Origin: Chloroflexota bacterium
GTDB taxonomy: Bacteria > Chloroflexota > Anaerolineae > Anaerolineales > UBA4823
Reading direction: 5' to 3'
DNA: 5,875 nt
NCBI GenBank assembly: GCA_017860725.1
Contig: JAGDMX010000305.1
Span: forward strand, 1-5,875
Position 1 is the first letter of the stretch; each line of letters starts with the position of its first letter. Below, piece by piece: positions 1 through 5,875 of the stretch. Below the pieces are notes generated by a model. That model was given only the letters and a program-made list of their open reading frames with translations, was not told where the DNA came from and did not search any database. The position numbers were made by a program, and so were the translations under genes.

Positions 1-605
1 TGTTCCTGATGCCGCTATTTAAGGGAGAATATCCGCAGTACCTGATGGACTGGATCGGCAGCCATCGACCGGTTGTCATGCCGGGCGACATGGAGGCCAT
101 CTGCCAGCCGCTGGATTTCCTGGGCATCAATTATTACACGACACATCACATCTCACACTCGGTTGAAGGGTCGATCCTTAAGACCAGCGGACCCACAATC
201 TCGGAGCCTGGTTGGGGACGTACAGAAATGGGATGGGGTATCTATCCAAGCGGCCTGACAGCAGTCTTGCTGGATGTCCACCAAAAATATCAGCCTGACA
301 AGCTCTTTGTCACCGAAAATGGAACCGCCTTAATCGATACACCGGACGCCTCGGATCACGTGGCTGATTGGGGGCGGATCAGCTTCCTGCGAGAGCACCT
401 GTATGCAGTGTATGCTGCCATCCAGGCTGGGGCTCCTGTCAAAGGATACTATTACTGGAGCCTGATGGATAACTTCGAGTGGGCCTGGGGCTACCGGCCG
501 CGCTTTGGGCTGGTGAGAGTGGATTTCGCGACGGGAAAACGCACTCCCAAGCAAAGCGCCCGCTGGTACAGCCAGACCATTGCCCGCAATGGTTTTGACA
601 GATAG
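1..605 (+). CDS. Beta-glucosidase, glycoside hydrolase family 1 (C-terminal part, 5' end outside window)
   Basis: A retaining GH1 enzyme hydrolyses terminal beta-D-glucosidic (sometimes galactosidic or fucosidic) bonds of cellobiose-like and aryl glucosides, usually in the cytoplasm. The reading frame is open from base 3; the ATG at 9 is internal, because the codons before it continue the family's F-L-x-P-L-F-x-G-x-Y-P segment. The catalytic nucleophile is the Glu of the V-T-E-N-G motif (codon 315-317). Downstream is the glycone-binding block Y-Y-W-S-L-M-D-N-F-E-W-A-W-G-Y, then the usual GH1 ending R-F-G-L-V-R-V-D-F...R-T-P-K-Q-S-A-R-W-Y. About 200 of the usual ~450 residues are present; the acid/base motif T-F/L-N-E-P lies upstream and cannot be checked. 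No signal peptide can be judged. The treS start follows after 26 bases, suggesting co-transcription. Family assignment is firm; substrate preference (glucosidase, galactosidase or fucosidase) is not resolved. Confidence 0.95.
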   Translation, partial: FLMPLFKGEYPQYLMDWIGSHRPVVMPGDMEAICQPLDFLGINYYTTHHISHSVEGSILKTSGPTISEPGWGRTEMGWGIYPSGLTAVLLDVHQKYQPDKLFVTENGTALIDTPDASDHVADWGRISFLREHLYAVYAAIQAGAPVKGYYYWSLMDNFEWAWGYRPRFGLVRVDFATGKRTPKQSARWYSQTIARNGFDR

Positions 606-631
606 CTTATTTTGGAGATGAAACTTCACTG

Positions 632-2142
632 ATGAGCGAACAGCACTCCAAGTGGTATAAAAACGCGGTCTTTTACGAAGTTTATGTGCGTGCCTATTGC
701 GATAGCAACGGCGACGGGCACGGCGACCTACGCGGGTTGATGCAAAAGTTAGGCTACTTGCAGGAATTGGGCGTGGATTGCATCTGGTTGCTGCCGATCT
801 ACCCCTCACCACTGAAAGATGATGGCTACGATATCGCCGATTACTATGGTGTTCTTGCGGATTATGGTACGCTGCAAGATTTCAAAGCCCTGGTCGAGGC
901 GGCGCATGCCCGTGGCATGCGGGTGATTGCCGATCTGGTTCTAAACCATACCTCTGACCAACACCCCTGGTTCCAGGCGGCCCGCCGTGAGCGCTCGTCA
1001 CCATACCGGGAGTACTATGTATGGAGCGATACCGACCAGAAGTATACCGAGACGCGCATCATCTTCCTGGACACCGAGCCGTCTAACTGGAGCTGGGATG
1101 ATGAAGCCGGGCAGTATTACTGGCACCGTTTCTACGCCTCGCAGCCCGACCTGAATTTCGACAGCCCGGCAGTTCAACAAGAGATGCTCAATATCGCCCG
1201 CTTCTGGCTGGAGATGGGCATCGACGGCTTTCGCGCCGATGCCGTGCCCTATCTCTTTGAACGGGAGGGCACTAACTGCGAGAACCTGCCCGAGACCCAC
1301 GCCTATCTCAAGACACTGCGGCGGTTTATCGATGAGCATTACCCCGGACGCATTCTGCTGTGCGAAGCCAACCAGTGGCCCGAGGACGTCCGCCCCTATT
1401 TTGGGGAAGGTGATGAATTCCAGATGGGCTTTCATTTCCCCATGATGCCGCGCATCTACATGGCGCTGCGCCAGGGCGATCGCAGCTCGCTACAGGGAAT
1501 TCTGGAGCGCACACCGCCCATTCCGGAGAACTGCCAGTGGTGTGTCTTTTTACGGAATCACGATGAGCTGACCCTCGAGATGGTCACTCCGCAGGAACGC
1601 GAGTGGATGTGGCAGGAGTATGCCCCGGAGCCGCGCATGCGCCTCAACCTGGGCATCCGCCGCCGGCTGGCGCCCCTGCTGGAGTGCGCACGCCAATGCA
1701 GTGGGGGCAGGCTCCAAATGCCGGATTCTCGAATGCCGATGCCATGCAATTGTACGCTCCAGTGATCCAGGCTGAGCCCTATGGCCCCGAATGGGTGAAC
1801 GTGGCTGCGCAACAGGAAGATCCAGGTTCACTGTGGCATACCCTACAACGCATGATTGCCGTGCGCAAATCACGTCCGGCTTTCGGCCAGGGCAGCATGA
1901 CCTGGCTCGATTCACCCAATCCAGCAGTGGCAGGCTATTGGCGCCGGTACTGGGGCGAGCGTCTGTTGATCCTAAACAATTTGAGCGGAGAAATCCAAAA
2001 GGTGGCAATACCAGTAAAGCCAGATGATGGTTTGGTGCTCAAGAGCCTGCTCGATAGTAGCTTGCTCCAGGTGCCCAAGCACGGAGAACTTGAGCTCACT
2101 CTGTCGCCCTATGGGTATCTGTGGCTGGAACTTGTGAGTTAG
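632..2142 (+). pseudogene. treS: Trehalose synthase (maltose alpha-D-glucosyltransferase), GH13; broken by internal deletion and frameshift
   Basis: An intact TreS isomerises maltose and trehalose in the cytoplasm. From the ATG at 632, residues 1-350 match the family throughout: N-terminal W-Y-K-N-A-V-F-Y-E-V-Y-V-R, region I D-L-V-L-N-H (101-106), nucleophile Asp203 in F-R-A-D-A-V-P-Y-L, acid/base Glu245 in L-L-C-E-A-N-Q-W-P, and Asp311 in F-L-R-N-H-D-E-L-T. After R-R-R-L-A-P-L-L (ending 1681) this frame gives 27 unrelated residues and stops at 1763-1765. The TreS sequence resumes in the next frame at 1681 with G-V-R-T-P-M-Q-W and runs to the stop at 2140-2142 (153 residues). About 40 conserved residues are absent between the two parts, including the P-G-S-P-V-L-Y-Y-G-D-E-I-G-M segment near barrel strand 8. 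The parts sum to about 503 residues against roughly 540-600 for the family. GGAG at 614-617 is a rather distant ribosome site. This is either a true pseudogene or an assembly/sequencing error; a mere one-base frameshift cannot explain it. Confidence 0.88.
1678..1684 (+). other. Deletion and frameshift junction inside treS
   Basis: Here the upstream frame (Leu349-Leu350, CTG CTG, 1676-1681) meets the downstream frame (GGA GTG CGC, Gly-Val-Arg, from 1681). In intact relatives, Leu-Leu is followed by an acidic residue (codon GAx) and the later block begins Asp-Gly-Val-Arg (GAT GGA). Both sites would therefore contain TGGA, which occurs once here at 1680-1683. The observed join is what recombination between two TGGA copies would leave. 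The phase change (codon position 2 to 3 at base 1680) requires a loss of 3n+1 bases; with about 40 missing codons that is roughly 120-125 bases. The lost sequence is inferred from family knowledge, not seen. Confidence 0.65.
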
Positions 2143-2182
2143 CCGGTCTTATCTATCTCTTTGAATACTAAGGATGTGAACA

Positions 2183-3082
2183 ATGGCATTCTATGGTGGC
2201 ATTGAAGCCGGAGGTACAAAGTTTGTGTGCGCAGTGGGCAGTGGACCGGATGATATCCGCGCCACTCTGAAATACCCGACCACTCATCCGGATGAGACCA
2301 TCCGGAAAGCGATTGAATTCTTCCGAGAGCAGCAGGAGAAGCACGGACCGCTGGCAGCGATTGGTGTGGCGGCCTTTGGACCACTTGATCCCCGACCCGA
2401 ATCGCCGACATATGGCTATATAACTTCCACACCTAAGCCGGGATGGGCAAATGTGGATTTGTTGGGAGTGTTACAGCAGGCGCTACCCGTCCCGCTGGGG
2501 TTTGATACGGATGTCAACGGGGCCGCCCTGGGAGAATGGCGCTGGGGCGCTGCGCAAGGGCTGGATACCTTCATTTACTTAACTATCGGAACCGGTATTG
2601 GTGGAGGCGCAGTGGTCCATGGGCGGCCGGTGCACGGCTTATTGCACCCTGAAATGGGGCACGTCCGCCTGCCGCATGACTGGCAGGCTGACCCCTTCCC
2701 CGGCAACTGTCCCTACCACGGCGACTGCCTGGAAGGGATGGCTAATGGACCTGCAATAGAAAAGCGCTGGGGTCAGCGCGCCGAAACCCTGCCTGCAGAT
2801 CATCCAGCCTGGGAGATTGAAGCCGGATACCTGGCATATGGATTAGCCAGCCTGATCTGTACACTCTCGCCCCAGCGAATTATCCTGGGCGGAGGTGTGA
2901 TGCAGCAAACCCATTTGTTCCCTATGGTGCGGCGGAAAACCCAGGCCTATCTCAACGGCTATGTCCAGGCACCGCAAATCCTGGAAGAGATCGATGACTA
3001 TATCGTCCCGCCCGGGTTAGGCGGCAATGCGGGTATCTTAGGCGCGTTCGTCTTGGCGCAGCTCGCCGCAGGCATGGACTAA
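2183..3082 (+). CDS. ROK-family sugar kinase, probable zinc-binding fructokinase
   Basis: The likely reaction is ATP-dependent phosphorylation of fructose to fructose-6-phosphate in the cytoplasm. At 299 residues it has normal ROK length. Visible features are the N-terminal phosphate-binding loop G-G-I-E-A-G-G-T-K (5-13), the presumed catalytic base Asp110 in F-D-T-D-V-N-G-A-A-L-G-E, the second nucleotide loop T-I-G-T-G-I-G-G-G (134-142), and a C-terminal L-G-G-G-V block (235-239). The zinc site fits the ROK fructokinase pattern: His160 in H-P-E-M-G-H, then Cys176, His179 and Cys182 in C-P-Y-H-G-D-C-L-E-G. This differs from the C-x-C-G-x-x-G-C site of ROK glucokinases and repressors, and there is no N-terminal helix-turn-helix, so it is a kinase rather than a regulator. 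AGGA at 2171-2174 lies 8 bases before the ATG. The amylosucrase gene begins 11 bases downstream, which supports fructose as the substrate. Glucose or mannose activity cannot be excluded. Confidence 0.9.
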   Translation: MAFYGGIEAGGTKFVCAVGSGPDDIRATLKYPTTHPDETIRKAIEFFREQQEKHGPLAAIGVAAFGPLDPRPESPTYGYITSTPKPGWANVDLLGVLQQALPVPLGFDTDVNGAALGEWRWGAAQGLDTFIYLTIGTGIGGGAVVHGRPVHGLLHPEMGHVRLPHDWQADPFPGNCPYHGDCLEGMANGPAIEKRWGQRAETLPADHPAWEIEAGYLAYGLASLICTLSPQRIILGGGVMQQTHLFPMVRRKTQAYLNGYVQAPQILEEIDDYIVPPGLGGNAGILGAFVLAQLAAGMD

Positions 3083-3087
3083 AGAGG
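3082..3087 (+). promoter_or_regulatory. Ribosome binding site of the amylosucrase gene
   Basis: AAGAGG ends 6 bases before the ATG at 3094 and overlaps the last base of the kinase stop codon (TAA, 3080-3082). The overlap puts the two genes within reach of translational coupling. It also supports 3094 as the start rather than the later in-frame Met codons. Confidence 0.7.
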
Positions 3088-3093
3088 CAACCT

Positions 3094-5040
3094 ATGCAAG
3101 ACGAAAACTGGCTCATTCGAGAGACACAGCGCACGCTCACCCGCCTGATGCCGCGCCTGGAAGCTAATTTCAAGGCAGAGATAGCCGCCGATCCGAAAAA
3201 TTGGCGGGTATTCACCCAACGCCTTCAGGCTCATTTTCCAAACCTGTTCCGGCTCTATTTGCAGCTTTACATGGGCGAGTACGATCTTTACTATCACCTC
3301 GAACAGTTGACGCAAACCTTGGTCAGGATGTGGTTCAGCCGCCCGGATGACCTGAAAACTCTGGATGCTACCCGAGAAGCGGAGCCTTTATGGTTTGATT
3401 CACACTCGATGATTGGCGGTGTGTGTTACGTCAATCTGTTCGCCGGCAACCTGGAAGGCTTGCGTGAAAAAATACCTTACTTTAAAGAGTTAGGGCTGAG
3501 CTACCTGCACCTGATGCCGCTCTTCTTAGTACCGGAAGGAGAAAACGACGGCGGCTACGCGGTCAGCAGCTACCGGGACGTGGACCCTTCCCTGGGGACG
3601 ATGGAGCAATTGGCCGAGCTGGCAGCCGATCTGCGAGGTCAGGGGATCAGCCTGGTCGTGGATTTGGTTTTCAATCACACTTCGGATGAGCATGCCTGGG
3701 CAAAAAAGGCTTTAGCCGGCGATCCGGATTATCAGGATTATTACCGCATGTTCCCGGACCGGAAGATGCCGGATGCGTATGAGGCCCATATGAGGGAGAT
3801 TTTCCCGGATGAGCATCCGGGGGCGTTTACCTACCGTCCTGAGATCGGCAAATGGGTGTGGACGACCTTTCATGCCTACCAGTGGGATTTGAACTACTCC
3901 AACCCGGTAGTTTTTAACCGCATGGCGGAGGAAATGCTATTCCTCGCCAATGTTGGGGTCGAAGTCCTGCGGCTGGATGCGGTCGCTTTCATCTGGAAGA
4001 GACTCGGCACGAGTTGTGAAAACCTGCCGGAAGCACACCTGCTAATCCAGGCGTTCAATAGCGTGGCACGCATTGTTGCCCCGGCGCTTTTGTTTAAGTC
4101 GGAGGCGATTGTCCATCCGGACGATGTGGTGAAATATATTGCCAGCAGCGAGTGCCAGCTTTCCTACAATCCCCTGTTGATGGCTTTGCTGTGGAATTCA
4201 CTGGCAACCCGGGATGTCAGGCTGCTAGACCAGGCTTTGCGAGAGCGTTTTACAATCCAACCGGGGTGTGCCTGGGTAAACTATGTTCGCTGCCATGATG
4301 ATATCGGCTGGACTTTCTCGGATGAAGATGCTGCTCGCCTTAACATCAACGGTTACGATCATCGCCGCTTTCTCAATGCCTTTTATATCGGGCGCTTCGA
4401 AGGCAGTTTCGCCCGGGGGTTACCTTTCCAGGAAAACCCGAAAACCGGTGACGCCCGCATTTCCGGTACCTGTGCTTCACTTGCCGGTCTGGAAAAAGCG
4501 TTAAACGAAGAAACAGAGAAAGAAGTGGAGCTGGCGATTCGACGCATTTTGTTGATCCATGGGATTATTATGACTGCCGGTGGTATCCCCCTGATCTACC
4601 TGGGCGATGAAATCGGTATGTTGAATGATTACAGCTACCGGGATGACCCGGGAAAAGCTGGGGACAGCCGTTGGGTACACCGTCCCTCCACGGATTGGGA
4701 GGCAGTAGCACGCCGGTCCAAGCCCAAAACGCTGGAAGGACGGGTTTTCCAGGGCTTGCAGCGCCTGATTCGCATGCGCCTGGAGACCCCAGTTTTCACT
4801 GGCAACCGGTTGCAGGTAATTGATACGGGTAATCCACAAGTATTGGGCTATGTTCGCATCCACGATCACCATCGAGCACTGATCTTCGCCAATTTTGGTG
4901 ATGAAGAACAATCCTTATCGGGCAATCTGGCGCGCCTGTATGGGTTAGGCTACTCATTTACCAACTTATTAACAGGGAAAACACAACCGCTGACAGATAT
5001 CCGGCTTGAGCCTTGCGGTTTTGTCTGTCTGTCAGCCTGA
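3094..5040 (+). CDS. ams: Amylosucrase (sucrose:1,4-alpha-D-glucan 4-alpha-glucosyltransferase), GH13 subfamily 4
   Basis: The enzyme transfers the glucosyl part of sucrose to an alpha-1,4-glucan or other acceptor and releases fructose, needing no nucleotide sugar. Its 648 residues match the usual length. The helical N-terminal domain (about 1-100) precedes the barrel, which opens at G-G-V-C-Y-V-N-L-F-A-G-N-L. By alignment from memory with the Neisseria polysaccharea enzyme, the sucrose pocket is complete: Asp152 (N-D-G-G-Y-A-V-S-S-Y), His195 (F-N-H-T-S), Arg293 and nucleophile Asp295 (L-R-L-D-A-V-A-F-I-W-K), acid/base Glu337 (F-K-S-E-A-I-V-H-P), His401-Asp402 (R-C-H-D-D-I-G-W-T-F), and Arg526 of the Asp152 salt bridge (D-S-R-W-V-H-R-P). 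Arg234 (R-E-I-F-P-D), tied to polymer-forming activity, is also kept. The barrel segment G-G-I-P-L-I-Y-L-G-D-E-I-G-M (496-509), whose counterpart is lost from treS, is intact. No signal peptide is seen. AAGAGG at 3082-3087 is the ribosome site. Sucrose hydrolase is the main alternative. Confidence 0.96.
   Translation: MQDENWLIRETQRTLTRLMPRLEANFKAEIAADPKNWRVFTQRLQAHFPNLFRLYLQLYMGEYDLYYHLEQLTQTLVRMWFSRPDDLKTLDATREAEPLWFDSHSMIGGVCYVNLFAGNLEGLREKIPYFKELGLSYLHLMPLFLVPEGENDGGYAVSSYRDVDPSLGTMEQLAELAADLRGQGISLVVDLVFNHTSDEHAWAKKALAGDPDYQDYYRMFPDRKMPDAYEAHMREIFPDEHPGAFTYRPEIGKWVWTTFHAYQWDLNYSNPVVFNRMAEEMLFLANVGVEVLRLDAVAFIWKRLGTSCENLPEAHLLIQAFNSVARIVAPALLFKSEAIVHPDDVVKYIASSECQLSYNPLLMALLWNSLATRDVRLLDQALRERFTIQPGCAWVNYVRCHDDIGWTFSDEDAARLNINGYDHRRFLNAFYIGRFEGSFARGLPFQENPKTGDARISGTCASLAGLEKALNEETEKEVELAIRRILLIHGIIMTAGGIPLIYLGDEIGMLNDYSYRDDPGKAGDSRWVHRPSTDWEAVARRSKPKTLEGRVFQGLQRLIRMRLETPVFTGNRLQVIDTGNPQVLGYVRIHDHHRALIFANFGDEEQSLSGNLARLYGLGYSFTNLLTGKTQPLTDIRLEPCGFVCLSA
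4989..5036 (+). repeat. Inverted repeat in the last codons of the amylosucrase gene
   Basis: GCTGACAGA (4989-4997) and TCTGTCAGC (5028-5036) are exact 9-base complements separated by 30 bases, ending just before the stop codon. The RNA could fold into a stem there. It lies inside coding sequence, so part of it may reflect codon use; the long loop makes a function uncertain. Confidence 0.4.
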
Positions 5041-5061
5041 CCTGGTTTGCACTGCAGGTCA
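5038..5061 (+). terminator. Hairpin on the amylosucrase stop codon, possible weak terminator or 3'-end stabiliser
   Basis: TGACCTG (5038-5044) and CAGGTCA (5055-5061) form an exact 7-base-pair stem with a 10-base loop, and the TGA stop is part of the left arm. The following bases (CAAATATTTATG) are A+T rich but contain no uninterrupted T run. A classical intrinsic terminator is therefore not well supported; protection of the mRNA 3' end is an equally good reading. Confidence 0.35.
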
Positions 5062-5076
5062 CAAATATTTATGCTT

Positions 5077-5146
5077 AAACTCCCAAAAATCATGACACTT
5101 TACTGTGACAGACAGGAAAAGCGTCAATTGTATTTCGGGAGTTTTT
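5077..5146 (+). terminator. Long-looped inverted repeat followed by a T run, candidate terminator or leader structure
   Basis: AAACTCCC (5077-5084) pairs exactly with GGGAGTTT (5137-5144). After one mismatch, three more A-T pairs extend the stem inward, and TGAC (5093-5096) can pair with GTCA (5123-5126) inside the loop. The right arm runs directly into a T tract (5142-5146), as in an intrinsic terminator, but the span between the arms is 52 bases, far longer than usual. It could end the sugar operon transcript or form a structured element upstream of fhs. No known riboswitch class is recognised. Confidence 0.3.
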
Positions 5147-5156
5147 CTGGCAAAAT
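5128..5156 (+). promoter_or_regulatory. Weak candidate sigma-70-type promoter for fhs
   Basis: TTGTAT (5128-5133) and CAAAAT (5151-5156) are separated by 17 bases, and TGG just before the second box fits an extended -10. Matches are only 3 of 6 and 4 of 6 to the consensus, so chance is a serious alternative. If real, transcription would begin near 5163, leaving a leader of about 50 bases. Another weak pair (TTGCAC 5047, TATGCT 5070, also 17 apart) exists upstream. Confidence 0.2.
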
Positions 5157-5203
5157 GAGTGATGTGTTATTCGATCGATTGAACATCAAAACAAATTCAC
5201 TGT

Positions 5204-5212
5204 AAGGAAAGG
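5204..5212 (+). promoter_or_regulatory. Ribosome binding site of fhs, serving two possible starts
   Basis: The purine run AAGGAAAGG contains two overlapping Shine-Dalgarno cores. AAGGA (5204-5208) is 5 bases from the ATG at 5214, and AAAGG (5208-5212) is 7 bases from the in-frame ATG at 5220. The spacing does not decide between them. Confidence 0.7.
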
Positions 5213-5213
5213 T

Positions 5214-5875
5214 ATGCCCATGACTGCCACTGTAAACTTCCCTGGACTGCGCCGGATCACTCCGACGAAACTCAAACTCCGCACGCCTGTACCCTCCGAT
5301 ATCGAAATTGCTCAGGAGGCGGAGCTAAAACCGATCACACAGATTGCGGAAGAAGTTGGCCTCCTGCCGGAAGAGCTCGAGCTGCATGGCAGCCATATGG
5401 CCAAGGTGCGCCTGAATGTGTTGGAGCGTCTGGTAGATGTACCAGATGGGAAATACATTGATGTCACTGCGATTACACCGACCCCGTTAGGGGAAGGAAA
5501 AAGCACGACCATGATGGGCTTGAGCCAGGCGCTGGGCGCTGTGCTTGGCAAACGCGTTTTTACCTGCATCCGCCAGCCCAGCCAGGGCCCGACCTTTGGC
5601 ATCAAAGGCGGAGCCGCCGGTGGTGGTTACAGCCAGGTCGTCCCGATGGAGGATTTCAACCTGCACCTGACTGGCGATATCCATGCGATCACCGCGGCTA
5701 ACAACCTGCTGGCAGCTGCCATCGATGCCCGCATCTTCCACGAATCCAAGCAGCCAGATGATGAAAAGCTGTTTAATGCGCTGTGCCCGGCTGGAAAAGA
5801 TGGATCTCGTCGATTTTCGCCTTCTATGCTACGGCGATTGAAGAGACTGGGGATTGACAAGACCAACCCGAATGA
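5214..5875 (+). CDS. fhs: Formate-tetrahydrofolate ligase (N-terminal part, 3' end outside window)
   Basis: This cytoplasmic enzyme makes 10-formyl-tetrahydrofolate from formate, tetrahydrofolate and ATP, feeding purine synthesis and, in acetogens, the methyl branch of the Wood-Ljungdahl pathway. The frame is open from 5214 to the window end (220 complete codons plus GA). Visible are the P-S-D-I-E-I-A-Q opening (27-34), the ATP loop T-P-T-P-L-G-E-G-K-S-T-T (88-99), and the strongly conserved R-Q-P-S-Q-G-P-T-F-G-I-K-G-G-A-A-G-G-G (120-138), M-E-D-F-N-L-H-L-T-G-D-I-H-A-I (145-159) and N-N-L-L-A-A-A-I-D (163-171). The block D-G-S-R-R-F-S-P...R-L-K-R-L-G-I-D-K-T-N-P (196-219) resembles, from memory, the longer form found in eukaryotic C1-tetrahydrofolate synthases as well as some bacteria. 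The ATG at 5220 is an alternative start. Position 5214-5875 is a minimum extent; about 340-400 residues should follow. Confidence 0.96.
   Translation, partial: MPMTATVNFPGLRRITPTKLKLRTPVPSDIEIAQEAELKPITQIAEEVGLLPEELELHGSHMAKVRLNVLERLVDVPDGKYIDVTAITPTPLGEGKSTTMMGLSQALGAVLGKRVFTCIRQPSQGPTFGIKGGAAGGGYSQVVPMEDFNLHLTGDIHAITAANNLLAAAIDARIFHESKQPDDEKLFNALCPAGKDGSRRFSPSMLRRLKRLGIDKTNPN

Larger units (their letters stand above)
5041..5213. other. Intergenic region between the sugar operon and fhs
   Basis: This 173-base stretch is more A+T rich than the genes around it and I find no credible small gene in it. It holds most of the hairpin on the amylosucrase stop codon, a long-looped inverted repeat ending in a T run (5077-5146), a small near-palindrome CTGT-G-ACAG (5103-5111), two TGACA copies 13 bases apart (5093 and 5106), the palindromes CAATTG (5125-5130) and TCGATCGA (5171-5178), a weak promoter-like site, and the fhs ribosome site. 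The change from one functional group of genes to another makes this the likely transcription-unit boundary. Confidence 0.6.

Noticed and set aside
618..632. A tiny leader ORF (M-K-L-H, stop) whose TGA overlaps the treS ATG
   Set aside because: GGAG directly abuts its ATG, leaving no room for it to serve as a ribosome site; four codons with no further support are most likely chance.
330..812. A 160-codon open frame on the minus strand across the GH1 end and the treS start
   Set aside because: It is antisense to two clearly conserved genes and its translation resembles no family I know; it is a shadow of their codon use.
998..1435. A 145-codon open frame on the minus strand inside treS
   Set aside because: It is antisense to the best conserved part of the gene, with no recognisable domain and no ribosome site.
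1676..1690. Programmed ribosomal frameshifting in treS
   Set aside because: There is no slippery heptamer or obvious stimulatory structure, and a shift would still leave about 40 conserved residues missing.
1603..2142. A separate 179-residue gene starting at the ATG at 1603
   Set aside because: Its first 26 residues are out-of-frame translation of conserved treS sequence. Only the part from 1681 on is native, so it is the tail of the broken gene. I see no ribosome site before 1603.
5171..5178. The palindrome TCGATCGA as an operator
   Set aside because: It is a single 8-base palindrome in A+T-rich DNA with no second copy or flanking symmetry, so chance is enough.
5312..5866. Three overlapping minus-strand open frames opposite fhs
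   Set aside because: The plus strand encodes unmistakable formate-tetrahydrofolate ligase motifs over the whole interval; the antisense frames are shadows.

Overview
The window reads as bacterial chromosome of moderate G+C: genes are dense, all on the + strand, with short gaps and ordinary Shine-Dalgarno sites. The mix of saccharolytic enzymes and a formate-tetrahydrofolate ligase suggests a fermentative, possibly anaerobic carbohydrate user. The protein sequences remind me of Chloroflexota (Anaerolineae-like), but that is recall-based inference, not something the DNA proves.

Layout. 1-605: the last ~200 residues of a GH1 beta-glucosidase, cut by the window start. 632-2142: a GH13 trehalose synthase (treS) that is clearly broken. 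Residues 1-350 are canonical and carry all three catalytic residues. The reading frame then changes at about base 1681, and about 40 conserved residues around barrel strand 8 are missing. 2183-3082: a ROK-family sugar kinase, most likely a zinc-containing fructokinase. 3094-5040: a full-length amylosucrase with every catalytic residue I can check. 5041-5213: an intergenic region with several inverted repeats and a weak candidate promoter. 5214-5875: the first 220 codons of formate-tetrahydrofolate ligase (fhs), running off the window end.

How the genes work together. The first four genes lie 26, 40 and 11 bases apart with no convincing terminator between them, so they look like one operon for glucosides and sucrose. 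Amylosucrase moves the glucosyl unit of sucrose onto an alpha-1,4-glucan and releases fructose; the kinase, 11 bases upstream, would trap that fructose as fructose-6-phosphate. Trehalose synthase would interconvert maltose and trehalose, and the GH1 enzyme would release glucose from beta-glucosides. fhs is a one-carbon (folate) gene and probably a separate transcription unit. The hairpins at 4989-5061 and 5077-5146 lie where a boundary between the two units would be expected.

I see no mobile element, CRISPR array, tRNA or rRNA, and no evidence for an undescribed system. The most noteworthy observations are the treS deletion-frameshift, the kinase-amylosucrase pair, and the structured DNA around the end of the amylosucrase gene.
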